Below, piece by piece: positions 1 through 8,499 of a stretch of DNA of 47,159 bases. The position numbers and the translations under genes were made by a program. The notes below the pieces were generated by a model, which was given only the letters and a program-made list of their open reading frames with translations, did not search any database and was not told where the DNA came from. The DNA is from Nocardia sp. (GTDB lineage Bacteria; Actinomycetota; Actinomycetes; Mycobacteriales; Mycobacteriaceae). The stretch covers positions 1 through 47,159 of the forward strand of contig NZ_JAODNK010000125.1 of the NCBI RefSeq assembly GCF_025465275.1. The letters run 5' to 3'. How positions within the stretch are numbered: the stretch's first letter is position 1; each line of letters opens with the position of its first letter.

Positions 1-643
1 CGGCGATCTGCACCGGCATGATCTCCTTGGCCAGCCGCCCGGAATCCCTGGCCGCCTTGGCATTTCGTTGCGTCCGGAGCGCGAACGCGTCGATTTCCGC
101 TCGGGTCAGCCCGTAGCGGTCGGCCACATTCTGTGCTGTCTCGATCATTCCGATGTAAGCATTGCGCGCCAGCAGCGCCGGATTGGCGGGACCGCCCGCA
201 CCCGCCCACATGGTGTCGAGCAGGATGACCGGGCCACGCGGGCCGAACGGGCTGTCGCCCTTCATGTACGCCCACCCCGACCGCGACATCGACTCGACGC
301 CACAGGCGATCCCGGCGCCCAGGTCCCCCGCTTTGATCGCATGCGCGACATTGACGGTCGCACTCAGGGACGACCCGCAGAACCGGTTGATCGTCGCCCC
401 GGCCACCGTGTCGGGGAATCCCGCCGCCAGCGCCGCCCACCGCGCGACATCACCCATCCCTTCGTGGGCCGGATTCACGCAGCCCGCGACAATGTCCTCG
501 ATCTGATCGAGACCCACGCCGACCCGCTCGCACGCACCCTTCATCGTCATCCCCAGCAGGTCGTCGGCCCGAATGTGCGACAGCGAACCCCCGTACCGGG
601 CGAAGGGGGTCCGAACACCACCGAGCACAAACGCTTCCGCCAT
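1..643 (-). CDS. Thiolase (acetyl-CoA acyltransferase), N-terminal part, cut by the window edge
   Basis: Thiolases cleave 3-ketoacyl-CoA with CoA, or run the reverse condensation, in fatty-acid and related acyl-CoA metabolism in the cytoplasm. About 214 codons are visible. The N-terminus has the family pattern of a GGVRTPF box at residues 8-14. The nucleophile box NRFCGSS places the acyl-accepting cysteine at residue 89, as in known thiolases (about 390 residues in full). The C-terminal half, with the catalytic His and second Cys, lies outside the window. The ATG at 643 is chosen because AAGGAG stands just upstream. The next gene rightward is separated by about 400 bases, so this is probably the first gene of its transcript. 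The exact substrate cannot be told. Family assignment is firm; the role in beta-oxidation versus synthesis is open. Confidence 0.93.
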   Translation of the reverse strand, partial: MAEAFVLGGVRTPFARYGGSLSHIRADDLLGMTMKGACERVGVGLDQIEDIVAGCVNPAHEGMGDVARWAALAAGFPDTVAGATINRFCGSSLSATVNVAHAIKAGDLGAGIACGVESMSRSGWAYMKGDSPFGPRGPVILLDTMWAGAGGPANPALLARNAYIGMIETAQNVADRYGLTRAEIDAFALRTQRNAKAARDSGRLAKEIMPVQIA

Positions 644-819
644 CACGATCTCCTTCGACAGTGTCCTCAGAGTCTCAACGAGCGAGCCGCCGTTGCCGCT
701 TCCGATCTTGCCCCGATTCCGAGAAAATCCACCACATCAACGCACAATCGGCGGCGCCGAAACCGCTGGCCTTCGAGACTGGGCCGCTCGAATCCGCAAC
801 TGCCTGCGGGCTCAGGCGG

Positions 820-905
820 TCATCGCAACACTTCATCTAGTGCTTCTGATGGCGTTCTGAAGTCGAGGGTTTGCCGAGGGCGGCCGTTGAGTTCATCGGC
901 CGCAG
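820..905 (-). pseudogene. 3' scrap of an IS30-family transposase
   Basis: Read on the minus strand, this stretch ends in the sequence ELNGRPRQTLDFRTPSEAL followed by six more residues and a TGA at 822-820. That is the usual C-terminal tail of IS30-family transposases (ELNGRPRKTLGW-TP-E-L). The reading frame stays open upstream but no longer resembles a transposase, so only about 25 to 30 codons survive. It is dead and marks an old insertion between the thiolase and the next gene. The rest of 644-1045 shows only the thiolase leader and no further gene. Confidence 0.65.
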
Positions 906-1045
906 CCGGCCGGGGCGTATATCGCCAGCCGTCGGCCGAAACATGCTGCGGATCAACGGTTCCGGTAGCCTCGCTGTGCGAGCGTTGTTCGTGAGCGGGG
1001 GTTGATGGACCCTTGAAAGGCACTACCGGGCAAAGGCATAACCCG

Positions 1046-1570
1046 ATGGACCCGATCGACCAGCTGAAGAACGAGATCGTGCGGAGCGGGCTGCATACTG
1101 CCGCACAGACCGACGACCGATTCGTCCACGGGGCCGCTCGGATCCGCGCTGTCGGGATCGACATCATGGCGAATGTCGATCCCGAACTCGATGATCGGTC
1201 CGATCTGGATTCCGCTGTGCTGCTTACCGCGATCGAGCGACTGCTCGCGATCACTCCGGCACAGTGGCAGCTGATCATCGACTCGATCGCGCAGGAGATC
1301 GAGGAGGCAGTCGGCAATCAGAGCCTCGAGGAAACCACCGATTTGCGTGACGACCTGACCCTCTCCTCCACCGTGGTCTTCCACGATGCGTTCCTGCTGT
1401 CCTTCGCCGCGCCGAAACAGTTCCCCGACAGCTGGATCCGAGCCCAGCTCGATGAGGATCTCGTCGTTGTCGATGTCGTTGTAGACGACAACGACGACGC
1501 GATCGAAGTCGTCGAATTCGAGTCATACGACGACCTCCTCAACCACCTCAGCGCGGCCAAGAACCACTAG
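1046..1570 (+). CDS. Acidic hypothetical protein
   Basis: Unrecognised cytoplasmic protein of 174 residues. No signal peptide or membrane segment is seen. The middle is predicted helical, and there is a strikingly acidic, valine-rich strand-like stretch near residues 138-155 (VVVDVVVDDNDDAIEVVEF). The ATG at 1046 is preferred over a TTG 33 bases upstream because AAAGG lies at a proper distance and the protein begins MDPIDQL there. It sits beside a transposase scrap and is not obviously in an operon. The codon bias toward G/C at third positions matches coding DNA in this window. I cannot assign a function. An immunity-type or SMI1-like role is possible from size and acidity, but this is a guess. 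Confidence 0.6.
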   Translation: MDPIDQLKNEIVRSGLHTAAQTDDRFVHGAARIRAVGIDIMANVDPELDDRSDLDSAVLLTAIERLLAITPAQWQLIIDSIAQEIEEAVGNQSLEETTDLRDDLTLSSTVVFHDAFLLSFAAPKQFPDSWIRAQLDEDLVVVDVVVDDNDDAIEVVEFESYDDLLNHLSAAKNH

Positions 1571-1734
1571 CACGCCGTTTCCCTTCGAGAGCCTTCACCT
1601 GAGGTTGCGGCCCAACTCACCGCCACTCAGACCACCACACGCAACCCGACGACTGCGAGCGCGATCAAAAGCGCGGTCCGCACGTGTCTACAGAACAGCC
1701 CGGCCAACGCACTCACCTGCCGAATTCCGTGTGT

Positions 1735-2223
1735 TCAGCTGATGGGCTTGTCGATCTGTTCGCGGAGGATGTCGCCGTGACCTGCGTGCCTGGCGAACTC
1801 TTGGATCATGGCAAGCAGTGTCCATCGCATGCTGACGTTTCCCTCGCGGGGATTGTCCTTGGTGGCGTCGAGGTCGAAGCGGGACGCGATCACACGTGAT
1901 CGCTGGCTTGCGCGCTCGAACTCGCCGATGACCTCTTCCAGCGTTTCGTCGTCGGCGACGGCGAACGTACCTTCGTCGCGGCGCGAGTATCCATCGCATT
2001 CGGATTCGTCGAGTCCCGCCCAGAACCGCTGGAACCAGATCCGCTCCGCGGCAGCGGCATGCTTTATCAATGAGACCGGCGTGGTCAGCGACGAGACGAG
2101 ACGCCGGCGGGCGTCAATATCAGACAACCCGCGTGCGGTCGCGATGAGCGCTTCGCGGTTGCGATCGAGCATATCCTCGATGATCGCTCGCTCGGTGCCG
2201 TTGATAATTGGGTTGGTATTCAT
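1735..2223 (-). CDS. DinB-like (DUF664) metal-binding protein
   Basis: Protein of 162 residues with the DUF664/DinB four-helix fold pattern. The first helix motif, LIKHAAAAERIWFQRFW, puts a histidine at residue 55. The second motif, EFARHAGHGDILRE, has histidines at 146 and 149. These three histidines are the expected divalent-metal ligands of the family. Relatives include mycothiol-dependent enzymes and many uncharacterised actinobacterial proteins, so the biochemical role stays open. The ATG at 2223 is preceded by GGAG about nine bases away. A longer frame extends upstream to about 2400, but that part lacks family similarity. It stands alone with non-coding flanks. Confidence 0.85.
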   Translation of the reverse strand: MNTNPIINGTERAIIEDMLDRNREALIATARGLSDIDARRRLVSSLTTPVSLIKHAAAAERIWFQRFWAGLDESECDGYSRRDEGTFAVADDETLEEVIGEFERASQRSRVIASRFDLDATKDNPREGNVSMRWTLLAMIQEFARHAGHGDILREQIDKPIS

Positions 2224-2767
2224 GGGGGTTTCACTCCATTCTGTGGTGGGGCCGAGGCCGGACAGTGCGTATAGGTCGGGCTGGATGAGGCAAGGCGGTA
2301 GTGCGGCGATCGATCGCGGGGGAGGGACGAAACGTCCGGTGTCAGGGGAACGGCAGGGAAGAAGGAGGCGTTCGATGCGCTCGTCGTGCGGATTGCGCAC
2401 GGAGCGTGGCGAGGCGGGCTGATGTCAACACCGCGGCCCAGGCCCTGTCAGGAGGCGTTGCCGCCTGGGTCAGTGTATATCGCACGCTGCGGCGGAACTC
2501 GTGACGCCGAACAGTTTTGTCGGACAGGATGATCACGTCGCCGCGAACTGTCGGCAGCACCGGCGGGCCGATGCTTTTCGGAGTCGGTGCGGGTATGGCG
2601 CTGACTGGCAACAACTAACCGAGGCCGACGAATTCAGGCTGCCGCCGGGCAAGCGTCAAACATCCGCTACTGCCGCCCGCTCGAAACGGCCGCAGCGCTC
2701 TCCAGAAGATCGAGTGACAGCCCATCCGGCCTATTCGTGCACTTTCGCCGCGATTACGGTAGGAACC
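2224..2767. other. Non-coding stretch next to the IS element
   Basis: No convincing gene is seen on either strand between the DinB-like gene and the insertion element. The first part should hold the promoter of the DinB-like gene. The last six bases (GGAACC, 2762-2767) are one copy of the direct repeat that flanks the element. Confidence 0.5.
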
Positions 2768-4063
2768 GGGCTGTTGCGAAATGGCTGGTGGTTGGCCCGG
2801 CCCACCCTCAACAGACTGTGGGGGCCAAGTGGCCGGTGCCGATGGCTTTGAACAGGTTGTGTACCAGGGCATGGAAGGCGAACTCGGCTGTGGCGCGGTG
2901 GATTCCGCGGCTGGTGAAGCGGCGGAATCCGAGATTGTGTTTGGCGTGACCGAACGGGGTTTCGGCGAGGTGGCTGCGTTGTTTGTAGAGGGCGTGTCCT
3001 TCGGGAGTCCGCAGGCGGTGGGCCATCGCTTCGACCGGGGTGACTTCGGGTGGGGGCGGCCCTTGAACGGGTTCCTCGGCGGCGGCTTTGTGGACCGCAC
3101 GGGACTTGCCGACCGCGATCAACCGGTCCGGGCCGGTCAGGGTGAGATTGTCGTGATCGAGGTAGCCGGTGTCGGCGAGAACAACCCCGATGCCGTTCCG
3201 ATCAGCTTGTGGGCCAACGTGTTCGGATCGATCCGGTCGGCGCGCGTCGATGAGCGCGGCCCCCGCGACAGCGGCATCGAGGGTGGTGGCGAACGCGGTG
3301 GCGTCGTTGGGATTGTTCCCGACACCGGTGGCGATGATCAATCCGTCGCCGCTGGTCACGGCCTGACAGTTGTAGCCCTGCAACCAGCCCCCGCCGCGCA
3401 GCGGCATGATCCGCGAGGCCGGATCGGTGATATTGCGTTTGGGCTCACCACCACGACGAGCTGGTTTCTCGGTCGAATCAGGGGCCGTGGCCACCGCCGC
3501 GGACGCTGATTCCTGGTGCGTGGCAGCTGTTTCGGCCACGGCGCGTTCCCAGGCGAGGCGAACCCGTTTCACCATCGCGTACTCCTCCACCGGAGTCGGT
3601 GCGCGCCCCTTCCGGCGCGGATCGTAGGCATCGATCTTGGCTTGCTGGCCCGCGCGCGCCTGCGCCAGATTCCTGGTGAGGACCTCGACACGGATCTCCG
3701 CGGGCGGTTTCCCTTTCACCGGTCCCCCCGACTCCTCGCGGCGTCGACGATGCTCGGCGATCAACTCGTCCCGGCGGGCTGTCTTCTTCTGTGCCCGTCG
3801 GCTTTTGCGCGCGCCGACCGCTTCGGCTTCTGCTCGTGCGGCGGCGGTGTCGGCTTCGAGTTCGGCCAATGCCGTCCTGATCCGCACGGCCCGCGCCCCG
3901 GGCTCGGTCAGCTCGGTCGGCACCTCGTCCGCACGTCCGTCAGGCCCGAACCGGGCATCCTCGGCGGCATCGCGGGCCGCATGCGCGGTGTCTCTGGCGG
4001 CCTGATCAGCGGCGGCCTTGCGAAGTCCGTCCGCGCTGCGGTTCGCGGCCTTCGCAACAGCCC
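2768..4063 (-). mobile_element. Short IS1182-like element with 13-bp inverted ends and a 6-bp direct repeat
   Basis: The left end reads GGGCTGTTGCGAA at 2768-2780, and its exact reverse complement lies at 4051-4063. Immediately outside both ends stands GGAACC (2762-2767 and 4064-4069), which looks like a target-site duplication. The 1296-bp interval contains only the C-terminal two thirds of an IS1182-type transposase. Family members are usually longer and begin the gene well inside the end. The right end here joins directly to mid-gene codons. The simplest reading is an internally deleted derivative that still transposed, with transposase supplied from elsewhere. Fortuitous use of an internal pseudo-end is the alternative. 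Confidence 0.75.
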
Positions 4064-4175
4064 GGAACCGCCATTTGAGGCCGCCCAGTGCACGATCAGG
4101 CCGGATGTGTTTCCCGGCAGCGGATTTCGCAATGCACGCTTCCGCCGATGACGGTGCAAGAACGGCTGCAGACAC
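2808..4175 (-). pseudogene. IS1182-family transposase, N-terminally truncated
   Basis: DDE transposase of the IS1182 type. Visible motifs are the first-Asp block NITDPASRIM followed by GGGWLQGYNCQAV, then VVLADTGY with the second Asp, and the Glu block ETPFGHAKHNLGFRRF ending in HALVHNLFKAIG. An alanine/arginine-rich helical insertion lies between residues 45 and 200. Similarity to the family begins only at about residue 41 (AKAANRSADGLRK), exactly where the inverted end of the element lies. Residues 1-40 are read from flanking DNA that happens to be open. The normal N-terminal DNA-binding part, about 150 to 200 residues, is missing, so the product is unlikely to be active alone. The GTG at 4175 is only the longest possible start. 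Confidence 0.8.
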
Positions 4176-4648
4176 CGGTGGATCGACCCAGGGTCGCCGT
4201 CACACAGGCTTGTGATCACGCCGGGGTTTTGCGCCCACGGTCGTGCCCGCCCGAATTCTGCTCTCCTCCAGGCCAACCGACAGCGAGCGGGCTCTCATGG
4301 TGGCAACACGCCGAGAAGGGCCACCGTCAGAGCCCCCTCGGCGGCACGCCATATCGCCTGGACTGAGGAGATATCCGCACATGCTGCGGGCTCCGCATAC
4401 TGCGCTGTTCGAACCGGTCGGCGCGGCTCGTCAAGGTTCAACTCGCGCGGGTCGGCAGTTCCCAGTGCTGATGACCGCTACTGATCGCTACTTCCGCGGG
4501 CGGCGATCGCGTTGCGGATCAGTGCACGCGCCTGATCACCTCCGACGGAGGCGACGACGATCGCTTTGACCGGACTGGAAGCGAAAGCGCTTGGGGCGCT
4601 GTCCACGTTGCAACCCCTGCGAGCACCGTCGACACGCAGGTGTGCGTG
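4064..4648. other. Flank of the IS element without a clear gene
   Basis: From the second GGAACC repeat to the recombinase-like gene no credible coding region is seen. A minus-strand frame covers part of it but has no recognisable motif. The sequence AGCGCTTGGGGCGCT near 4587-4601 is a small inverted repeat ahead of the next gene and could be part of its promoter region. Confidence 0.4.
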
Positions 4649-4990
4649 ATGAGGGACATCCCGACCGCTGTCGGGTACCTGCGCCGCGATGTGTCCGGTA
4701 TCCGGCAGAACTGGGACGAGACTCAGGTGCGCAGCCGCGCAAAGCGTCTCGGATACGACCTGGCGAAGATCGTCGTATTCGGCCCGGACACTGACGCTCC
4801 GGTCGAGCGGCTGATCAACGTGGTCCGCAGAGTCGATGCCGACGCCGTGATCGTGCCGAGCGCAACGCACTTCGATGGTGCAGAGATCCCGGCACCGCTG
4901 GTGAAAGTTGCCGAGGTGATCACCGTCGATCCGGAGCGAACGTATGCGCGCTGGCTGCTGCCGCCGTGGTCCGCTGAGGGCAGGGCTTGA
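4649..4990 (+). CDS. Small serine-recombinase-like protein
   Basis: Protein of 113 residues. Its start, AVGYLRRDVSG, then WDETQVRSRAKRLGYDL, follows the N-terminal pattern of serine resolvases (Y-R-S...D.Q...L...G). The later part, RRVDADAVIVPSATHFDG, matches the 'decide where' strand of that fold. The usual catalytic serine position is not clearly conserved, and no DNA-binding or long C-terminal recombinase domain follows. It is therefore a stand-alone catalytic-core relative and may be non-catalytic. Such short proteins recur in Nocardia and mycobacteria. The ATG at 4649 has AGGTG six bases upstream; GTG at 4640 is an alternative start. It lies between an IS element and the esterase gene. 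Confidence 0.65.
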   Translation: MRDIPTAVGYLRRDVSGIRQNWDETQVRSRAKRLGYDLAKIVVFGPDTDAPVERLINVVRRVDADAVIVPSATHFDGAEIPAPLVKVAEVITVDPERTYARWLLPPWSAEGRA

Positions 4991-5043
4991 CGGGCCCGCC
5001 CAGCTCCTGAACGGATGTCCTACGGCCATCCCCTGTGTCGAGG

Positions 5044-5057
5044 TGGGGGTAGCCCCA
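5044..5057. promoter_or_regulatory. TGGGG-N4-CCCCA inverted repeat ahead of the esterase gene
   Basis: TGGGG and CCCCA are separated by GTAG, about 100 bases before the esterase start. A closely related sequence (GTGGGG-ATAG-CCCCAC) lies at 6511-6526 before the sensor kinase. The shared sequence and spacing suggest a common protein-binding site, possibly for the NarL-type regulator encoded two genes on. This is inference. Confidence 0.4.
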
Positions 5058-5152
5058 GGGCGCGGTCGGCGGCTGGCGCCAAGGCGTGGCAACACCATCG
5101 TGGACCAGGCTTCATGTGGGATTGCATCACACGAGTCGAGGAGTGGGCAGGC

Positions 5153-6499
5153 ATGGCCGGAGTCCGGAAACGCATCAGCCGACGTGGGTTGCTGGCGGTT
5201 GCGGCGGTGATCGCGGTGGGGGCGGTGATCGCGGTGGTAGCGAGCCAGGTGGCACCAGCCGGCAAGCAGGATTCGGTGGTCGACGCGCTGCAGCAGGCGG
5301 CGCAGCCACTGCGGTCGACCGAGCCCGGGACGGATGCGGAAGACCTGCGAGGCCTGGGCTCGATGATCGGCGATGCCACGGTGGTCGGCCTCGGCGAGGC
5401 TACCCACGGGTCTCATGAGTTCTTCACCTTGAAGCAGCGAGTCTTTCGTTATCTGGTGGAGGACAAAGGCTTCAGCACTTTCGCCCTCGAGCTGAGTTGG
5501 TCGGCGGGCCTTCGGATCGATGACTACCTGCAGACCGGCGCGGGCGATGCTCGCACTATCGCGAAGGAGACGTTGACCGACTCTCCTTGGGACCGTGAGG
5601 AGTTCGTGAGCCTCATCGAATGGATGCGGGAGTACAACAGCCAACACCCCGGGCACACCGTCCACTTCATGGGCGATGACATCGGCGCACCCTCATTGGA
5701 TGACGAGTTCTTCGGGCGAGTGACCGGGTATGTGCACAACGACCATCCGGACGCACTGCCTCAGCTCACCGCGCTGTACACCGGACTGCGGCCGATCGAC
5801 GACGCCTTCGCCTATCTGAACAAGCCGCTTTCGGAACGACAACGGCTGGCCGCTCAGGCGCAGCAGGCGTTGGATCTGATCACAGGTCTGAAGGGCGGCG
5901 GCGGAGAAGCGTTCGACTGGGCTGAGCAGAATGCGCGATCCATCGCCCAGACCGCCGCATTCTTCACCATGGACGTCAACAATCAGGACTCGCTGACCAC
6001 CTCCGAGCGCTTCCGCGATGAGGTCATGGCTCAGAACATCACCTGGTGGCAGCAGCGCATCGGCGGCAAGATCCTGCTGTCGGCGCACGACGACCACGTC
6101 GGCTACATCGCCGGCGATCCCGGGACATATCCCAAGACTCAGGGATCGTTCCTGCACGACACGATGGGTACTGATTACTTGGCCATCGGCTCCACGTTCA
6201 ACCGGGGCTCGTTCCTGTCCAAGGACGCTGCCCTCGGTGGCGATTGGAAGAAGTTCACCGTGGCCGCCGCCGCACCCGGCTCGAATGAATACACCCTCGA
6301 CCAGGTCAATTCCGAGGACTACTACCTCGATGTCCGCAACGCCCCGTCGGCAGCGCGCGCCTGGCTGGACGTCGCGCGGCCCATGCGCGACATCGGCACG
6401 CAGTACCCCGTCGATCCCGAGAATGTCGCGATCGCTCATTCCTTCGATGTCCTCATCCACCTTCATGAGGTCCGCGAAGCCGACCAACGCAAGTCGTGA
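5153..6499 (+). CDS. Exported erythromycin-esterase-like protein
   Basis: Protein of 448 residues in the EreA/EreB-like family, whose characterised members open macrolide lactones by hydrolysis. Many relatives have unknown substrates. It starts with a positively charged segment (KRISRRGLLAV) and a hydrophobic helix at about residues 11-33, so it is membrane-anchored or exported, perhaps by the Tat route. Family motifs seen are GLGEATHGSHEFF, the following ALE, and ILLSAHDDHVGY, which supply the His/Glu residues of the active site. The ATG at 5153 is chosen because GAGGAG lies nine bases before it; a longer frame upstream lacks a ribosome site. The sensor kinase follows after 86 bases. A role in macrolide resistance is possible but not shown; most chromosomal copies in actinomycetes are not proven resistance genes. 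Confidence 0.88.
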   Translation: MAGVRKRISRRGLLAVAAVIAVGAVIAVVASQVAPAGKQDSVVDALQQAAQPLRSTEPGTDAEDLRGLGSMIGDATVVGLGEATHGSHEFFTLKQRVFRYLVEDKGFSTFALELSWSAGLRIDDYLQTGAGDARTIAKETLTDSPWDREEFVSLIEWMREYNSQHPGHTVHFMGDDIGAPSLDDEFFGRVTGYVHNDHPDALPQLTALYTGLRPIDDAFAYLNKPLSERQRLAAQAQQALDLITGLKGGGGEAFDWAEQNARSIAQTAAFFTMDVNNQDSLTTSERFRDEVMAQNITWWQQRIGGKILLSAHDDHVGYIAGDPGTYPKTQGSFLHDTMGTDYLAIGSTFNRGSFLSKDAALGGDWKKFTVAAAAPGSNEYTLDQVNSEDYYLDVRNAPSAARAWLDVARPMRDIGTQYPVDPENVAIAHSFDVLIHLHEVREADQRKS

Positions 6500-6510
6500 C
6501 AGCACGAGGG

Positions 6511-6526
6511 GTGGGGATAGCCCCAC
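6511..6526. promoter_or_regulatory. GTGGGG-N4-CCCCAC inverted repeat ahead of the sensor kinase
   Basis: Perfect 6-bp arms around ATAG, in the gap between the esterase and kinase genes. It resembles the repeat at 5044-5057, and both may be operators of one regulator. It could also act as a weak terminator hairpin, though no T-run follows. Confidence 0.45.
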
Positions 6527-6585
6527 TGTGGCCATACCTGCTCCCCGGATGGAGTGACGGGTACCCGAACCGGAATGGTGGTCTT

Positions 6586-7833
6586 ATGTTCGATTTCGTA
6601 CAGGCGCGGCGGGACCTGGCTTACCTGCTTCTCGGCATCGTTGTCGGACTCGCCAGTTTCGTCACGCTGATCTGCGGTTTGCTGCTCGGCATCGGGGCGC
6701 TGGTGGTGTGGGTCGGCGTACCCGTGCTGATCGCCACGCTGGGAGCGGCCAGAATGTTCGCCGGGCTCGAACGGCGGCGAGTGGCGGCGGTGATCGGGCG
6801 CGAACTGCCGCCGGTCTACTACGCCAGCAGCACCGGGAGCCGATCGCGGCGTATCTGGACGGTATTGAAGGGCCCGCAGTACTGGCGGGATCTGGCACAC
6901 GGGATCCTCGCGATGCCGGTGTGGGTGTTCACCTGGGGCGTCACCGTGATCTGGGTGTGCGCGGCGGTGGTGGGGACCCTGTACCCGCTCTTCGGATGGC
7001 TGGTTCCTGGTTATCCGGACAGTCAGGGCCTGGCCGACCTCATGGGCTTGCACGGCCTGCCGGCCAATATCGTTGTGAATACGGCCCTGGGGCTTGTGTT
7101 TCTGGGTACGACTCCTGCCGTACTGCGTGGTCTCACCATTGTGCAGACCGCTTTGGCGCGCGCTCTGCTGACCAATGAGAAGGCCGTGCTGCGCGCCAGA
7201 ACCGAGCAACTCACCGTGAGCCGCAGCGCCGCGGTGCAGGCGGAAGCACAGACGCTGCGGCGGGTGGAACGCGATATTCACGACGGACCGCAGCAGCGGC
7301 TGGTCCGGCTGACCATGGACCTCGAGGCGGCGCGCCGCCGCATGAACGACAACCCCGAAGCCGCAAGGACATTGGTCGACGAAGCGCTCGCGCAGAGCCA
7401 CGAGGCATTGAACGAATTGCGTGCGGTATCGCGCGGTATCGCGCCGCCGATCCTGATCGATCGCGGTCTCGTTGCCGCGCTCGCCGCTGCCGCCGCGCGC
7501 TGCCCGGTCGCCACCTCGCTCGAATGCGATCTGAGCGAGGATCGACGATTGGCCGAATCCGTAGAGAACGCAGCGTATTTCGTGGTCAGCGAGGCTTTGA
7601 CCAATGTTGCCAAGCACGCGCGGGCCAGCCGTTGCGTGGTGACCGTGACCACGGATGCGACGAGCCTGTGGCTGCGGGTGACCGATGACGGAGTGGGCGG
7701 CGCTCATATCGGGAAGGGGCACGGACTGGCCGGTCTGTCCGATCGGCTCGCCGGTGTGGACGGACAGCTCGACGTGCACAGCCCGCCGGGCGGGCCGACC
7801 GTGCTGACCGCCGAGATCCTGCTCCCCCGCTAG
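6586..7833 (+). CDS. NarL-type sensor histidine kinase with membrane sensor domain
   Basis: Protein of 415 residues. The first 180 residues hold about four to five membrane helices of the 'Sensor' (PF13796-like) kind common in actinobacterial kinases. The HisKA_3 dimerisation motif VERDIHDGPQQRLVRL carries the phospho-accepting histidine at residue 232. A HATPase_c domain follows, with the N-box EALTNVAKHA and G-boxes DDGVGGA and GHGLAGL. It should autophosphorylate and pass phosphate to the regulator encoded 11 bases downstream. The ATG at 6586 begins a normal sensor domain; a GTG at 6496 overlapping the esterase stop would add 30 residues without family similarity. The signal sensed is unknown. 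The location after an esterase gene with a matching upstream repeat suggests joint control. Confidence 0.92.
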   Translation: MFDFVQARRDLAYLLLGIVVGLASFVTLICGLLLGIGALVVWVGVPVLIATLGAARMFAGLERRRVAAVIGRELPPVYYASSTGSRSRRIWTVLKGPQYWRDLAHGILAMPVWVFTWGVTVIWVCAAVVGTLYPLFGWLVPGYPDSQGLADLMGLHGLPANIVVNTALGLVFLGTTPAVLRGLTIVQTALARALLTNEKAVLRARTEQLTVSRSAAVQAEAQTLRRVERDIHDGPQQRLVRLTMDLEAARRRMNDNPEAARTLVDEALAQSHEALNELRAVSRGIAPPILIDRGLVAALAAAAARCPVATSLECDLSEDRRLAESVENAAYFVVSEALTNVAKHARASRCVVTVTTDATSLWLRVTDDGVGGAHIGKGHGLAGLSDRLAGVDGQLDVHSPPGGPTVLTAEILLPR

Positions 7834-7844
7834 GCTCACCGATC

Positions 7845-8489
7845 ATGCGTGTAGTTCTGGCAGAGGATTCAGTGTTGCTGCGGGAGGGCCTCGTTCGACT
7901 GCTCGACGAGGCGGGCGCCACCGTCGTCGAGGCGGTCGGCGATGGTGAGGCGCTGGTGCGCGCGGTGGTCGAACACCGGCCCGATATCGCGGTCACCGAT
8001 GTGCGTATGCCGCCGTCGTTCGGCACCGAGGGGCTGCGCGCCGCACTGGAGGCACGGCGTCTGGTGCCCGGTACGGCGGTGCTGGTGCTGTCCCAATACG
8101 TCGAGCAGAGCTATGCCTCCGACCTGCTCGCCGAGGCGGGACTCGGCGGCGTCGGCTATCTGCTCAAGGACCGGATCTCCAAGCTGGAGGACCTGTCCGA
8201 CGCCTTGCGCCGGGTGGCCGACGGCGGCACCGTACTCGACCCCGAGGTGGTAGCCGGGCTGTTCGCCCGGCGGCGCAGCGGCCCACTGGACGACCTGACT
8301 CCACGGGAGCGGGATGTGCTGGGCCTGATGGCGGAGGGACGCACCAATCGGGCGATCAGCAAGCAACTGGTCGTCACCGAGGGAGCGGTGGAGAAGCACA
8401 TCTCCTCGATCTTCGCCAAGCTGAACCTGCCGCCTTCCGATGACGACCACCGCCGCGTTCTGGCCGTGCTTACCTGGCTGCAGTCTTAA
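7845..8489 (+). CDS. NarL/FixJ-type response regulator
   Basis: Protein of 214 residues that binds DNA when phosphorylated. The receiver domain (residues 1-120) has the acidic pair E7/D8, the phospho-acceptor D52 in VTDVRMPP, and the conserved lysine in YLLKDRI. The LuxR-type helix-turn-helix is LTPRERDVLGLMAEGRTNRAI through VEKHISSIFAKLNL, at about residues 148-195. The small insertion SFGTEG after DVRMPP is typical of partners of 'Sensor'-domain kinases. It lies 11 bases after the kinase and surely forms a two-component pair with it. Its targets may include the inverted repeats at 5044 and 6511. It converges with the exporter gene, with only ten bases between the two stop codons. Confidence 0.93.
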   Translation: MRVVLAEDSVLLREGLVRLLDEAGATVVEAVGDGEALVRAVVEHRPDIAVTDVRMPPSFGTEGLRAALEARRLVPGTAVLVLSQYVEQSYASDLLAEAGLGGVGYLLKDRISKLEDLSDALRRVADGGTVLDPEVVAGLFARRRSGPLDDLTPRERDVLGLMAEGRTNRAISKQLVVTEGAVEKHISSIFAKLNLPPSDDDHRRVLAVLTWLQS

Positions 8490-8499
8490 CCACGATCAG

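Noticed and set aside
4478..5665. Minus-strand open frame of 395 codons under the recombinase-like and esterase genes
   Set aside because: The plus-strand genes carry clear family motifs; the antisense frame has none.
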